DNA from: an uncultured Opitutales bacterium
GTDB lineage: Bacteria > Verrucomicrobiota > Verrucomicrobiia > Opitutales > Intestinicryptomonadaceae
NCBI GenBank assembly: GCA_900547395.1
Contig: URGP01000009.1
Coordinates: forward strand, 1 to 64,000
Length of the DNA stretch: 64,000 nt
Direction: 5' to 3'
Shown here: positions 41,411 to 50,763 of the stretch, piece after piece
How positions within the stretch are numbered: the stretch's first letter is position 1
How the letters are laid out: each line of letters starts with the position of its first letter
The notes under the pieces: model-generated
Told to the model about the DNA's origin: nothing
The model's database searches: none
What the model saw: the letters and a program-made list of their open reading frames with translations, nothing else
Made by a program: the position numbers and the translations under genes

Positions 41411-43078
41411 ATGAGAACTTTTTTATTTTTTATATTGTCGATTGCAAGCTGCCTTGCGTCAACCGTGAATTTAAGCCTGAAAACGGAAGCTCAAAAAATT
41501 GCTCCGAACGAAGAATTTACGGTTTTGGCAAGCTTTGAAATTCCACAAGGCGCGTATATCTACGGCAAAAGCTCCGGAGAAACGGGACTGCCCACCAAGC
41601 TCGAATGGATGCTGCCGCAGGGTTTTGAAAAAATATCCGAAGACTGGCAAAAACCCGAAGAAAAGATTGAAGAAGGCTTGAAAGCCCTTATTTACAAAGG
41701 AAATATGCAAGTCTTGGCAAAATTCAAAGCGGGCAAAGACTTCTCAAAGCCGCAAGAAATTGCCTTGAAAGCCTCATGGCTTAAATGCTCCAACATGTGC
41801 ATGCCCGAATCAAAAACGGCGAAAATTCTGTTAGAACCCGACTCAAGCTCCTCAAATGCCTTGGCATTCACAATGCTTGGCGCGTTTCTGGGAGGGATTA
41901 TCCTAAACCTTATGCCCTGCGTCTTTCCCGTAATCGGGCTTAAAATCCTCTCTTTTGCAAAAGACGCCCAAAAAACGAGAAAGACAGCACTCATTAACGC
42001 CGCCTTTTACAGCGTCGGGATAATTATAAGCTTCTGCGCCCTCGCGGGAATTTTGACATGGCTTAAAAGCCTCGGCAATTCGCTCGGATGGGGTTTCCAG
42101 CTTCAAGAGCCCCTTTTCGTGGCGTTTTTGATTTTGCTTTTCTTCGCAATGGGGCTTGCATTCGCGGGCGTATTTGAGCTTGGCGCAAGCTTGTCTTCCC
42201 TGGGAAACCTCACAAGCCAAAAAGACGGCAAGGGCGCGGCGTTCTTTTCGGGCGTCCTCGCAGTCTTGGTGGCAAGCCCCTGCACTGCCCCTTTCATGGG
42301 TTCAGCCCTCGGAGTCGCCCTCGCCTCCAATGCCTCGATGGCGGCAACTTTTTCGATTTTCATGTCGATAGGATTGGGCATGGCGTTCCCGTATGTTTTG
42401 CTATCCGCGGTTCCCCGGCTTGCAAGGCGCATTCCGAAACCGGGCGCATGGATGGAAACTTTCAAACAATTTTTGGCTTTCCCGCTATTTGCAACGGCGA
42501 TATGGCTTGTCTGGGTGTTTTTGAAAGAAAGAAACGCCGACGCTTTGATGCAGATGCTCTTTTCAGCCCTCATTCTTGCGTTTGCACTTTGGATTTTCGG
42601 AAAGTATTCTCCGCCTGTAAATTCGCGGAAAAAAAGAATGTTTGCATTTGCAAGCCTCGCCATTTTGGGAGCCGTTTCAGTCGCTCTGGCGGTCAAAAGC
42701 GCGACTTTCAAGCTTCCCGAAACTTTGGCTGCGCAAAACCACTCGATAGAAAGCCAAATAGAAGAGCTGCGCAAATCGGGAAAAATCGTCTATGCAGATT
42801 TCACGGCTTCGTGGTGCATTACCTGCATTGCGAACAAGAAAGCGGTTTTGCACACAAAGAAAATAGAAGATTTTTTCAAGGAAAACAACGTCGCTCTTCT
42901 TACTTTTGACTGGACAAACAAAAACGCGCAAATCGGGGAGTTTTTAAAAAAATTCGGACGCTCCGGAGTGCCGTTTAACATTGTTTATTCGGCAGACTTA
43001 AAAAAAGAGCCAGTCATTCTTCCCGAAATTTTAACGCCGAATGCGGTGATTGATGCGATTGACAAAGCAAAGAATTAG
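41411..43078 (+). CDS. dsbD: Thiol:disulfide interchange protein DsbD
   Basis: This 555-residue protein moves reducing power from cytoplasmic thioredoxin to the periplasm. All three relay modules are present. The N-terminal periplasmic domain after the signal peptide has its cysteine pair in KCSNMCMPES. Eight or so membrane helices carry LMPCVFPVIGLK and ASPCTAPFMGSALG, each with the conserved Pro-Cys. The C-terminal thioredoxin domain has WCITC at about 468. The length fits short DsbD types. It starts a plus-strand run with lysA 21 bases after its stop. The presence of this relay suggests that disulfide-bearing periplasmic proteins are reduced or cytochromes are matured; no cytochrome genes are in the window. 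Confidence 0.94.
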   Translation: MRTFLFFILSIASCLASTVNLSLKTEAQKIAPNEEFTVLASFEIPQGAYIYGKSSGETGLPTKLEWMLPQGFEKISEDWQKPEEKIEEGLKALIYKGNMQVLAKFKAGKDFSKPQEIALKASWLKCSNMCMPESKTAKILLEPDSSSSNALAFTMLGAFLGGIILNLMPCVFPVIGLKILSFAKDAQKTRKTALINAAFYSVGIIISFCALAGILTWLKSLGNSLGWGFQLQEPLFVAFLILLFFAMGLAFAGVFELGASLSSLGNLTSQKDGKGAAFFSGVLAVLVASPCTAPFMGSALGVALASNASMAATFSIFMSIGLGMAFPYVLLSAVPRLARRIPKPGAWMETFKQFLAFPLFATAIWLVWVFLKERNADALMQMLFSALILAFALWIFGKYSPPVNSRKKRMFAFASLAILGAVSVALAVKSATFKLPETLAAQNHSIESQIEELRKSGKIVYADFTASWCITCIANKKAVLHTKKIEDFFKENNVALLTFDWTNKNAQIGEFLKKFGRSGVPFNIVYSADLKKEPVILPEILTPNAVIDAIDKAKN

Positions 43079-43099
43079 TGTAAAGTGCGCAGTATATTT

Positions 43100-44356
43100 A
43101 TGGAAATCGAAAAATTGCACTTTTTGACACCGATTTCGGCAAAAAAAATAGCCGAAGAGTTTTCAACACCATGCTATGTTTATAGCGAAAAAGCCCTTAT
43201 GGAACAAGCGCGCAAAGTGCTTGCCTTCCCAAACGCCTTCGGGCTTACCCCCCGATACGCGATGAAGGCTTCGTCAAACGCAAACATCTTGAAGCTCTTC
43301 AACAAGCTCGGAGTGCATTTCGACGCATCAAGTTCGTATGAAGTCCGCAGAGCGATAAAGGCGGGCATTGAGCCAAGCCATATTTCGCTTTCAAGCCAGC
43401 AAATGCCAAGCGACATCGCTGATTTGGTTTCGCTCGGAATAAAATTCAACGCATGCTCCCTGCACCAGCTCGAAGAGTTCGGCAAAAACATACCAAACGG
43501 AGAACTCGGCGTAAGGATAAATCCCGGGCTTGGCTCAGGGGGGACAAACCGCACAAATGTTGGCGGGCCCGCTTCGTCGTTCGGGATTTGGCACGAATAC
43601 ATACCGCAAATTTTCGAAACTGCAAAAAAGTATGGGCTAAAAATCATAAGGATACACACGCACATAGGCTCAGGCTCAGACCCTCTCGTCTGGCAAAAAG
43701 TCGCAAAAATGAGCCTAGACACCGTGCGGAAGTTCCCCGACGTTAAAATCCTCAACATGGGCGGCGGCTTCAAGGTCGGCAGAATGTCTTACGAAAAAAG
43801 CACCGACTTGCAAGTTGTAGGCGCGCCCGTCGCGGAGCTTGTTAAGGAATTTTTCAAGGAAACGGGCAGAAAACTGCATTTTGAAATAGAGCCCGGAACA
43901 TTCCTGCTTGCAAACTGCGCCTGTTTGCTTGCGACAATCCAAGATATTTGTGATACGGGCGAAAACGGATATTCTTTCCTAAAACTCGATTCGGGAATGA
44001 CGGAAATTCTGCGCCCCTCTCTTTACGGCGCGCAACACCCGATTATAACGATACCCCAAAACCCGACAGGCAAAACAAAGGAATACATTGTTTCGGGACA
44101 CTGCTGCGAAAGCGGAGACATCTTAACCCCCGCAAACGCCGCCCCCGAAGCCCTCGCGCCGCGCATTCTCGAAGAAGCAAAAATAGGCGATTTGTGCGTC
44201 ATTGAGGGAGCGGGCGCATACTGCTCTTCCATGCCCGCCAAGAATTACAATTCCTACCCCGAAGCTCCCGAAGTGATGCTAAAAGAGGACGGCTCGGTAA
44301 AACTCATTCGCCGTCGCCAAACGCTCGAACAAATAATTCAAAACGAAGTTCAATGA
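43100..44356 (+). CDS. lysA: Diaminopimelate decarboxylase
   Basis: This 418-residue PLP enzyme of the alanine-racemase fold converts meso-diaminopimelate to lysine. The cofactor lysine lies in RYAMKASSN. HTHIGSGSDPLVW, MGGGFKVGRMSYE, FEIEPGTFLLAN, CCESGDILTP and EGAGAYCSSMPAKNYNSYP (the substrate-binding end) are all present. A GTG codon 15 bases upstream exists, but ATG 43100 gives the normal start. A relative such as carboxynorspermidine decarboxylase is less likely given the CESGD motif. It lies between dsbD and the thioesterase gene, with which it overlaps by four bases. Confidence 0.92.
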   Translation: MEIEKLHFLTPISAKKIAEEFSTPCYVYSEKALMEQARKVLAFPNAFGLTPRYAMKASSNANILKLFNKLGVHFDASSSYEVRRAIKAGIEPSHISLSSQQMPSDIADLVSLGIKFNACSLHQLEEFGKNIPNGELGVRINPGLGSGGTNRTNVGGPASSFGIWHEYIPQIFETAKKYGLKIIRIHTHIGSGSDPLVWQKVAKMSLDTVRKFPDVKILNMGGGFKVGRMSYEKSTDLQVVGAPVAELVKEFFKETGRKLHFEIEPGTFLLANCACLLATIQDICDTGENGYSFLKLDSGMTEILRPSLYGAQHPIITIPQNPTGKTKEYIVSGHCCESGDILTPANAAPEALAPRILEEAKIGDLCVIEGAGAYCSSMPAKNYNSYPEAPEVMLKEDGSVKLIRRRQTLEQIIQNEVQ

Positions 44357-44751
44357 TATCTTCCGAAACAAAAATCAGGGTGCGCTTTGCGGAAACCGAC
44401 GCCATGCGCGTTGCCTACCACGGCAACTACTTTGCGTGGTTTGAAGCCGCAAGAATTGAGATGCTCGATTCCATCGGTCTGCCTTACCGCGACTTGGACG
44501 CGCAAGGCTGCCACCTGCCCGTTTTGGAAGTGTGGGTAAAATACATCCGCTCCGCGCGTTTCGACGATGTTTTGACGATAAGAGCCTCCATAAAAGAGCG
44601 TCCGAGCGTCAAAATAAAAGTCGAATACGAAGTACTTTGCAACGGACAAAAGTTGTGCGAGGGATATTCGATGCACGCATTTGTAAATTCGCAGGGTTGC
44701 CCCATAAAGCCCCCATCGGATTTCATAAACAAAATGCGCCAATATTTTTAA
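44353..44751 (+). CDS. YbgC/FadM-type acyl-CoA thioesterase
   Basis: This 132-residue hot-dog thioesterase has the family signature RVRFAETDAMRVAYHGNYFAWFEAARIEML with the catalytic Asp in ETDAMR and the conserved HGNY. Such enzymes hydrolyse short-chain or hydroxybenzoyl-type acyl-CoA; YbgC in other bacteria works with the Tol-Pal system. No tol genes are next to it. Its ATG overlaps the lysA stop as ATGA, and the next gene starts four bases after its end. The substrate cannot be told from the sequence. Confidence 0.92.
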   Translation: MISSETKIRVRFAETDAMRVAYHGNYFAWFEAARIEMLDSIGLPYRDLDAQGCHLPVLEVWVKYIRSARFDDVLTIRASIKERPSVKIKVEYEVLCNGQKLCEGYSMHAFVNSQGCPIKPPSDFINKMRQYF

Positions 44752-44755
44752 TTTC

Positions 44756-46366
44756 ATGAAAAAGTTTTCCGCCATATTTTTTTATGTCGTTCTTGCGGCG
44801 GCAATGCTATTTTGCATTCCCGCCGCGCTTAATATGCGCGCAAAAAACGCCGAAAACAGAGCAGTCCACGCCGACGAGGGCGAGCAGACTTTCACGTTCG
44901 CAAAACTCCATCAAAATAACGACTACAAGTACAACCCCGAAGGACCGCACGGACCCGTGCTTTATTATTGGGCTGACATCATGCTCCCGAAAGAAAAAGC
45001 GCAAACTTTCGAGGTTCAGGACCTGCGCAAAACGCTTTATCCCGTTTTCCTTTTTACGCTGGCTTCCGTTTTCGCTTTCGGGCTTTTTTGCGGAAGAGAA
45101 AAAAATTCAAAAGGCAAGCGGTTGCAGATGTTTTCCACTGCGGCATTCTCGGCGGTGCTTATAATGTTTTCGTCGCTTTCGCTAATATATTCCACCTACT
45201 TCGTACAAGAGACGTTTTTTGCCCTCTTTTCGCTGTGGCTTGCAGGCTCTTTTTATTGGTTTTTAAAAAGCCGCTCCGCGATTTCTGCTATAGCTCTTGG
45301 CATAAGCATGGGGCTTTTGCAGTCAGCAAAGGAAACTTCAATCATAGTTTTGGCAAGCGCGTTTGCGGGATTTGCTCTCCTTTTGATTTCGCAAAACAAG
45401 GAGGAAAATTCAAAATTTATCGCCGATATAAAAAAAACGGGCTTTCCCAAATGCCTGTCGCTCGTTTTTTTGGTTTTTATTTGCGCGTTTGCAATCTATG
45501 CGCCGTTTTACTCGTCTTTTGGCGGCAACTGGCAGGGAATATCAGACGGAGTAAAAAGCTACGCCCACTTCTTCCACAAGTCGGGGGCGGTTGCACACAC
45601 AAAGGATTATTTCTATTACATAAAGCTGATGTCGGGGCAGACTTGCGAGGGTGTGCTCTTTGGCGAAACGGCAATATTCATACTTTCGATTTTGGGTACG
45701 ATTATCGCATTTTTGAAAAACAATCCGTTTGTAAAATACCTTGCGGGATTTTCATGGGCGAATATTTTGATTTTAAGCTTTATCGGCTACAAGACGCCGT
45801 GGCTTCTGCTCTCGCCGATTGTTTCCGCTTCGATTGTCGCGGGATACGCAGTTTCGGTTCTTCTCTTTTTCAAGACGCCGAAAATTCCAATCTACGCAAA
45901 TGCCGCAGTTAAAATTTTGATTGCCGCCATAATTGCCTGCCTTTTCAATCTGCAATACAAAGAAGCGCAAAACGCGGCGTTGAAATATGCAAGCGCGCCC
46001 CGCAATCCGTTTTTGTACGTCCATACCGTAAAAAATTCCGAACGCCTTGTAAGGCGCGTTAAGGAATGCTCAAAAGCGGCAAAATCGCTCGAAGAGGAAT
46101 TCAAGGTTTTGGTTCTTACAATGAACTCGCCCTGGCCCTTGCCATGGCAGTTAATAAGGGTTGACGGAGTGAAGTTTTCCCAAAACGAAGAAGACGCCAA
46201 AAATGCGGATAAATACTCCATGGTGATATTCGACGACGATTTTGAATACGCTTTCAAAAACAAATTTCCCGAAAGCGAATGGGTTGAGGAATATTTCGGG
46301 CTTCGCGAAAATCTGCTTCTTCACGTCTATTCAAAACGTAAAATTTTCGACAAGTCAATCGAGTAA
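44756..46366 (+). CDS. GT39-like membrane glycosyltransferase (TIGR03663/Agl23-type)
   Basis: This 536-residue protein has an N-terminal helix and about ten further hydrophobic segments. The first loop contains ENRAVHADEGEQTF and YNPEGPHGPVLYYWADI, the conserved acidic and HGP motif of the TIGR03663 subset of GT39-type dolichyl/undecaprenyl-phosphate sugar transferases. The C-terminal 90 residues are soluble (VLVLTMNSPWPLPWQLIRVDG). Members transfer a sugar from a lipid carrier to an acceptor on the outer face. The acceptor here is unknown. It lies between the thioesterase and the AsmA-like gene, both within six bases. Confidence 0.8.
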   Translation: MKKFSAIFFYVVLAAAMLFCIPAALNMRAKNAENRAVHADEGEQTFTFAKLHQNNDYKYNPEGPHGPVLYYWADIMLPKEKAQTFEVQDLRKTLYPVFLFTLASVFAFGLFCGREKNSKGKRLQMFSTAAFSAVLIMFSSLSLIYSTYFVQETFFALFSLWLAGSFYWFLKSRSAISAIALGISMGLLQSAKETSIIVLASAFAGFALLLISQNKEENSKFIADIKKTGFPKCLSLVFLVFICAFAIYAPFYSSFGGNWQGISDGVKSYAHFFHKSGAVAHTKDYFYYIKLMSGQTCEGVLFGETAIFILSILGTIIAFLKNNPFVKYLAGFSWANILILSFIGYKTPWLLLSPIVSASIVAGYAVSVLLFFKTPKIPIYANAAVKILIAAIIACLFNLQYKEAQNAALKYASAPRNPFLYVHTVKNSERLVRRVKECSKAAKSLEEEFKVLVLTMNSPWPLPWQLIRVDGVKFSQNEEDAKNADKYSMVIFDDDFEYAFKNKFPESEWVEEYFGLRENLLLHVYSKRKIFDKSIE

Positions 46367-46371
46367 AATTT

Positions 46372-49300
46372 ATGTGGCGCAAAATCACAACAGCCATTTT
46401 TGCGGCGGGCATTTTAATAGCGGCGTTTTGCTTTGCATTTTTTGCCTTTCAAAAATCATTGGTTCTTTCCGCACTGAAATCGGCAAATGAAAGCAACGAT
46501 GTCGAAAAAGTTGAAATATCTTTTTTCAAAACCGAAATCGAGGGATTAAAACTCGCACTGCCTAACGGATTTGATTTGAAAATAAACAAGATTTCGGCAA
46601 GCCATGACTTTATTTTAAAGTGCCTGCTTTTAAAAAATTTGGCGATTGAAAATCTGAAAATCGAAGGGGCAAACTTAACACAACAAGCTTTACAAGTGGA
46701 GATGGCATACCTCCCATCTGCCGCCGCAAGCGCAGAAGTTCAGCCTGCCTCTGCCCCATCTCAAAACCATCAAACATCAAAACAATCTGCGCCAATAAAA
46801 GAAGAGAAAGATAAAGTTTCAAAGCCAAGTTTCCTTTCAAACTTCGACATAAAAATAAAAAACCTTGAAGGAGATTTTAAGCTTAATTTAAATAACGGCG
46901 CAAAAATATCCGCAACTCTAAACTCCGAAAATTGCGCCCGAAACCTCGTCTTGCACGACCTGTTTAAACTCGCAAGCCTTGATTTACAGATGCCCATTGC
47001 GGCAACGCAGGGCGAAAGGCAAATAAACGCAAAATTGCGCATTCTCGCGCAAGGCTCGAAAAATAAATCAAACATTGCCCTTGCATTTTCAATCAGCGGA
47101 AAGGAAATTTTAAAATCGCAAATAAAAGCTTCCGATTTTTACGGAAAATTTGAAACGCAAACGCAAATATCCTTTGATTCGGACGACCTGAAAGCATTCT
47201 TTGACGATCTGCCACAATTTTCGGCAAAACTGCACGCAACCTCGAATTTCGATTCAAGCTTTAACAGCGCGGACTGCAAGGCGTCTTTCAGGGCGGACGC
47301 CCGAAACCTGCAAGAAATGTCGGTATATCTCGACGAAGTGAAAACCGCGTCGCTTGCGGGAGAGATTGAAATAAAGAAAGAGCATTCCTCTTTGGATGTC
47401 GGAAAATTAAACTTCGGGCTAAACATAAACGAAAGCAACGTCTGTTCCGTAAAAAGCGCGAAACGTTTTCTTTTGGATACGTCAAATCTTGAAAAAATCC
47501 CCGACGGCGAACTTTTCAGGTTTTGCCTCAACAAATTCGATTTAAGCCATCTTAACGCCTTTATAAAACAAAACGGTTTTGAAGCGTTTTCAGCCCCGAT
47601 ATCCGCGGAAATTTTAATCTCGAAAAATTCCGAAAACATAGAGGCAAAAAGCGAAAAACTAATCGGCATAAGGAATTTAACGCTGAAAAGAAACGGTGCG
47701 CCGCTCTTTAACGAAGCCTCGTTTAACCTGTTTTTATCGGCAATTACCGACTTCGGGAAATCGAAAATTTCGGCGCAGCTTACGCCCGCAAAAAGCCCGT
47801 CAAACTTCTCGTCCACAATCGAAACGTCTTTTGCAAAAGATTTTGAACGGGCGGATTTCGCATTTGAAGCCACGGGCAACCCGTCCTCCCTTTTTCCCCG
47901 AATAAAGGAATGCGGTGTTGAAAAAATCGAAGCTTCCGCCGCCGCGGCGATAAGCGGAAATTTGGCGCGCCTAAAAAAACTTTCAGTAAGCCTGCGCGGG
48001 AAAAACGGCGCGGACGTTTTGGAGGCAAACATAAAAAACGAAATCTGTTTAAATCTTTCAAGCGGCAAAGTTTCGTCAAAAGACGCGCAAATAAGCATGT
48101 CTTCGGCAGACTTGCCCCCTGAAATTTTAAAGGCGCTCTGCCCCGATGCCGACGCCGAAAAGATTTCCATGCTCGCGAACGTGAAAATTTTAAGCGCAGA
48201 AGACATTGAAGCAGATATTTCAGCCGAAGCGAAGAATTTAAGCGCAAAAAGCGAAAGCGGAGAAATCCTAAAAAACATAACCTTGCAAGCAAAATCAAAC
48301 ATTGCACTAAAAGGCGGCATTCTCGCTTTTGACATTCCGCAATTTAGAGCTTTGGAAAACGCAACCGGAATTTTGACAGGGAGCGCGAACGCCAAATTCG
48401 ACGTAAACCGACCGTCGTTAATAAGCTTAAACGCGGACTTTTCGGCAAGCGTTCCAAAGCTTTTACAGCAGCCTATTCTAAAAAAGTTCGACAATGCCTC
48501 CAACGGAATGCTGGAAGTCAAACTAAATGCCCGAAGCGCAGATGAATTAAATGCCGACATAACTCTCTCAAACCTGTCTGTGCGCGGCTCTCCCGATTTA
48601 ATCGAAAAAGCGGAGCTTAAAAGCGTTTTGAAGTTCGGCAAAAATTGCTTGAAAAATCTAAGCTCCAATCTAAGGATTGCCACGACAAAAGGTGAATCGC
48701 TTGCAAGCGCAAACACGTCATTTGGAGAAAAATTCACCATGGACGCCTGCGCGCAAAAAATAATCCTCGAAGACTTGCAAACTCTTGCCGGCGCGTTTCA
48801 AAACAAACTGCAAGCGCAAAACGAAAAGGGCAAAACAAAATTGATGCGCCCGCGCGATGTTGAAAACGCAAAAGAGCTTCCTTCCGCGAAAGAAATCCGC
48901 TCAAAAATAAAGCATAATCTTCTTCCGCACGAAACCGATTTTTCAGACGGCGAAAAATTATCCGAAACTCCCTCCTTCCCTATTGAAAAAGTGGAAGTCA
49001 GCATAAAGGAGCTTCCGCAGGAAAGCGTTGAAGAATTGCGGGCGGCTTGGGATTTCGGAAAGGACGCGGAAATAAAAATATCGGCGCAAAAAATTTTAAG
49101 CGGCGGAAAACCTCTGTTTGAAAACCTGAAAGCTGAAATTTCCGCAGACAAAACCTCGCTTAAAGTCGGCAACGCAACTGCCCTGTTTTACGGCGCACAA
49201 AGCAGCCTGTCATGCAGTGTTTTCTTTGCGCAAAACGGCGTTTATGAATTAAAAGACTCAAATATTAAAATCGAAAATTTGGAAATTCAAAAGCTCTTAA

Positions 49301-49926
49301 AAAGAAACGGCGAAGGTTTTTCTTTCATCGAGGGGGCGTTTGACATCGAGGCGGATTTTTTTGCAATCTCAAAAGATTTGGGCAATCTGCCGCGCATAAT
49401 GCAATTTAACGCAAGCGCGAAAACAAAAGGCGGAACAATGCATCTCTTGGACAGGACTTCCGAAATTTGGGAAGCGGCAAGCATAGGCGCGGGGCTTTTA
49501 AAGATAGGCGGCACAATCTTCGGCGGAAAAGTCCGCGAAATCGGAGACATGACAGACCTGATGGAGCTTCTCGCATCCATCGAATTTTCAGAAACCGAAC
49601 TTAACATAAAAAGGGGCACGGACTTGAACATCGAGCTTCTCCCCGCAAAAGTAAAGGCGCAAAACGCATTGATTTCAATGCGCGGCTCCCTAAGCTACAT
49701 GGAAAGGGAAAGCTTTGACAACATGCCGATTTTCATGCCAATCAAGCTTGACGCGACAGGCGGCGCGCTCGCGCTCGCGCTTCAAAAATTGGGATTTGAA
49801 AAGACGCCTGAAAACATCATATCGGGGCCCGAATTTCAAATTTCAGGCACTTTATCAAAAACAAAAAATAATTTGAGGGAAATACTTTCAAAATCAGCGC
49901 GCTCCATTTTCAAGATTAAAAACTAA
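46372..49926 (+). CDS. Large AsmA/TamB-like protein with N-terminal membrane anchor
   Basis: This 1184-residue protein has one membrane helix near the start (residues 6-25: TTAIFAAGILIAAFCFAFFAF). A very long periplasmic body of repeating beta strands rich in Lys, Glu and Asn follows, with a Ser/Ala/Pro-Gln linker at about 120-145 (ASAEVQPASAPSQNHQ). The C-terminal 300 residues have the AsmA-type pattern (RNGEGFSFIEGAFDIEADFF, GGTMHLLDRTSEI, LNIKRGTDLNIELLPAKVKA). AsmA-like proteins are thought to form hydrophobic bridges that carry lipid between membranes. This assignment is by architecture only. It starts five bases after the GT39-like gene and is the largest gene in the window. Confidence 0.78.
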   Translation: MWRKITTAIFAAGILIAAFCFAFFAFQKSLVLSALKSANESNDVEKVEISFFKTEIEGLKLALPNGFDLKINKISASHDFILKCLLLKNLAIENLKIEGANLTQQALQVEMAYLPSAAASAEVQPASAPSQNHQTSKQSAPIKEEKDKVSKPSFLSNFDIKIKNLEGDFKLNLNNGAKISATLNSENCARNLVLHDLFKLASLDLQMPIAATQGERQINAKLRILAQGSKNKSNIALAFSISGKEILKSQIKASDFYGKFETQTQISFDSDDLKAFFDDLPQFSAKLHATSNFDSSFNSADCKASFRADARNLQEMSVYLDEVKTASLAGEIEIKKEHSSLDVGKLNFGLNINESNVCSVKSAKRFLLDTSNLEKIPDGELFRFCLNKFDLSHLNAFIKQNGFEAFSAPISAEILISKNSENIEAKSEKLIGIRNLTLKRNGAPLFNEASFNLFLSAITDFGKSKISAQLTPAKSPSNFSSTIETSFAKDFERADFAFEATGNPSSLFPRIKECGVEKIEASAAAAISGNLARLKKLSVSLRGKNGADVLEANIKNEICLNLSSGKVSSKDAQISMSSADLPPEILKALCPDADAEKISMLANVKILSAEDIEADISAEAKNLSAKSESGEILKNITLQAKSNIALKGGILAFDIPQFRALENATGILTGSANAKFDVNRPSLISLNADFSASVPKLLQQPILKKFDNASNGMLEVKLNARSADELNADITLSNLSVRGSPDLIEKAELKSVLKFGKNCLKNLSSNLRIATTKGESLASANTSFGEKFTMDACAQKIILEDLQTLAGAFQNKLQAQNEKGKTKLMRPRDVENAKELPSAKEIRSKIKHNLLPHETDFSDGEKLSETPSFPIEKVEVSIKELPQESVEELRAAWDFGKDAEIKISAQKILSGGKPLFENLKAEISADKTSLKVGNATALFYGAQSSLSCSVFFAQNGVYELKDSNIKIENLEIQKLLKRNGEGFSFIEGAFDIEADFFAISKDLGNLPRIMQFNASAKTKGGTMHLLDRTSEIWEAASIGAGLLKIGGTIFGGKVREIGDMTDLMELLASIEFSETELNIKRGTDLNIELLPAKVKAQNALISMRGSLSYMERESFDNMPIFMPIKLDATGGALALALQKLGFEKTPENIISGPEFQISGTLSKTKNNLREILSKSARSIFKIKN

Positions 49927-49985
49927 AAACAAATTTGATTTTTTCGCGCAACGGCGCAAAATCAAAACAACATTGGATTTTCAAA

Positions 49986-50759
49986 ATGAAGAAAAAAACC
50001 GTCAAAAACATTCTCGAAAAAAAAGGTACTGAAAAAATCGCCGTCATAACCGCGTATGACGCCATATTTGCGCGGCTTGCAGACAAGGCGGGCATAGACG
50101 CGATTTTAATAGGAGACTCGCTCGGCAACACTTTCATGGGCTTTGATTCCACCGTGCCCGTCACGATGGACGACATGCTCCACCACGTCAAAATGGTGGC
50201 GCGCGCAAAGCCGAATGCGCTGATAATCGCAGACGTTCCGTTTGCCGTTGCCCACAAGTGTTTTGACAGCCTCTTGGAAGACTGCGCAAATTTTTTGAGG
50301 GCGGGAGCCGACTGCGTAAAAATAGAAGGCGGCGCATTGCTTGCTGAAAAAATCAAAAAATTGGTAGATGCCGGCATTCCCGTCATGGGGCACATAGGGC
50401 TTATGCCGCAGCAAATATTAAAGCTCGGCTCTTACAAAACTTTCGGCAAAACGCAAGAAGAGCGCGAAATGCTGATTGAAGACGCAAAAAAACTCGAAGA
50501 AGCGGGAGCATTTTCATTTGTTATCGAAAAGACAGACCCCGAAACTGCAAGGGAAATAACAAACGCGGTGTCAATTCCAACCATCGGCATAGGAGCGGGA
50601 AACGGCTGCGACGGGCAGGTTTTGGTTTCGACCGACGTTTTGGGGCTTGGCGAGTGGATTCCGCCGTTTGCAAAAAAATACGCCGACCTTTCAGCCATCG
50701 TCTCCAAGGCTTTTGAAGAATACGCATCCGACGTAAAAAGCGGAAAATTCCCAAGCTGA
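49986..50759 (+). CDS. panB: 3-methyl-2-oxobutanoate hydroxymethyltransferase
   Basis: This 257-residue TIM-barrel enzyme adds a hydroxymethyl group from methylene-tetrahydrofolate to 2-ketoisovalerate, the first committed step of pantothenate synthesis. Motifs seen: ITAYDAIFARLADKAGID, IGDSLGNTFMGFDSTVPVTMD (quoted in part: GFDSTVPVT), DVPFAVAHK, VKIEGG, GHIGLMPQQILKLGSYKTFGK and PTIGIGAGNGCDGQVLVSTD. Metal and substrate residues look complete. I use ATG 49986; the extra 17 residues upstream do not align with PanB. panC and panD are not in the window. It precedes the SET gene by four bases. Confidence 0.95.
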   Translation: MKKKTVKNILEKKGTEKIAVITAYDAIFARLADKAGIDAILIGDSLGNTFMGFDSTVPVTMDDMLHHVKMVARAKPNALIIADVPFAVAHKCFDSLLEDCANFLRAGADCVKIEGGALLAEKIKKLVDAGIPVMGHIGLMPQQILKLGSYKTFGKTQEEREMLIEDAKKLEEAGAFSFVIEKTDPETAREITNAVSIPTIGIGAGNGCDGQVLVSTDVLGLGEWIPPFAKKYADLSAIVSKAFEEYASDVKSGKFPS

Positions 50760-50763
50760 AACC

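Noticed and set aside
47139..48740. Long minus-strand ORF (533 codons) opposite the AsmA-like gene
   Set aside because: It is antisense to a gene with clear family features; codon bias (many GAA, AAA and GCA) keeps the opposite frame open. The peptide is Ser/Phe-rich without domains.
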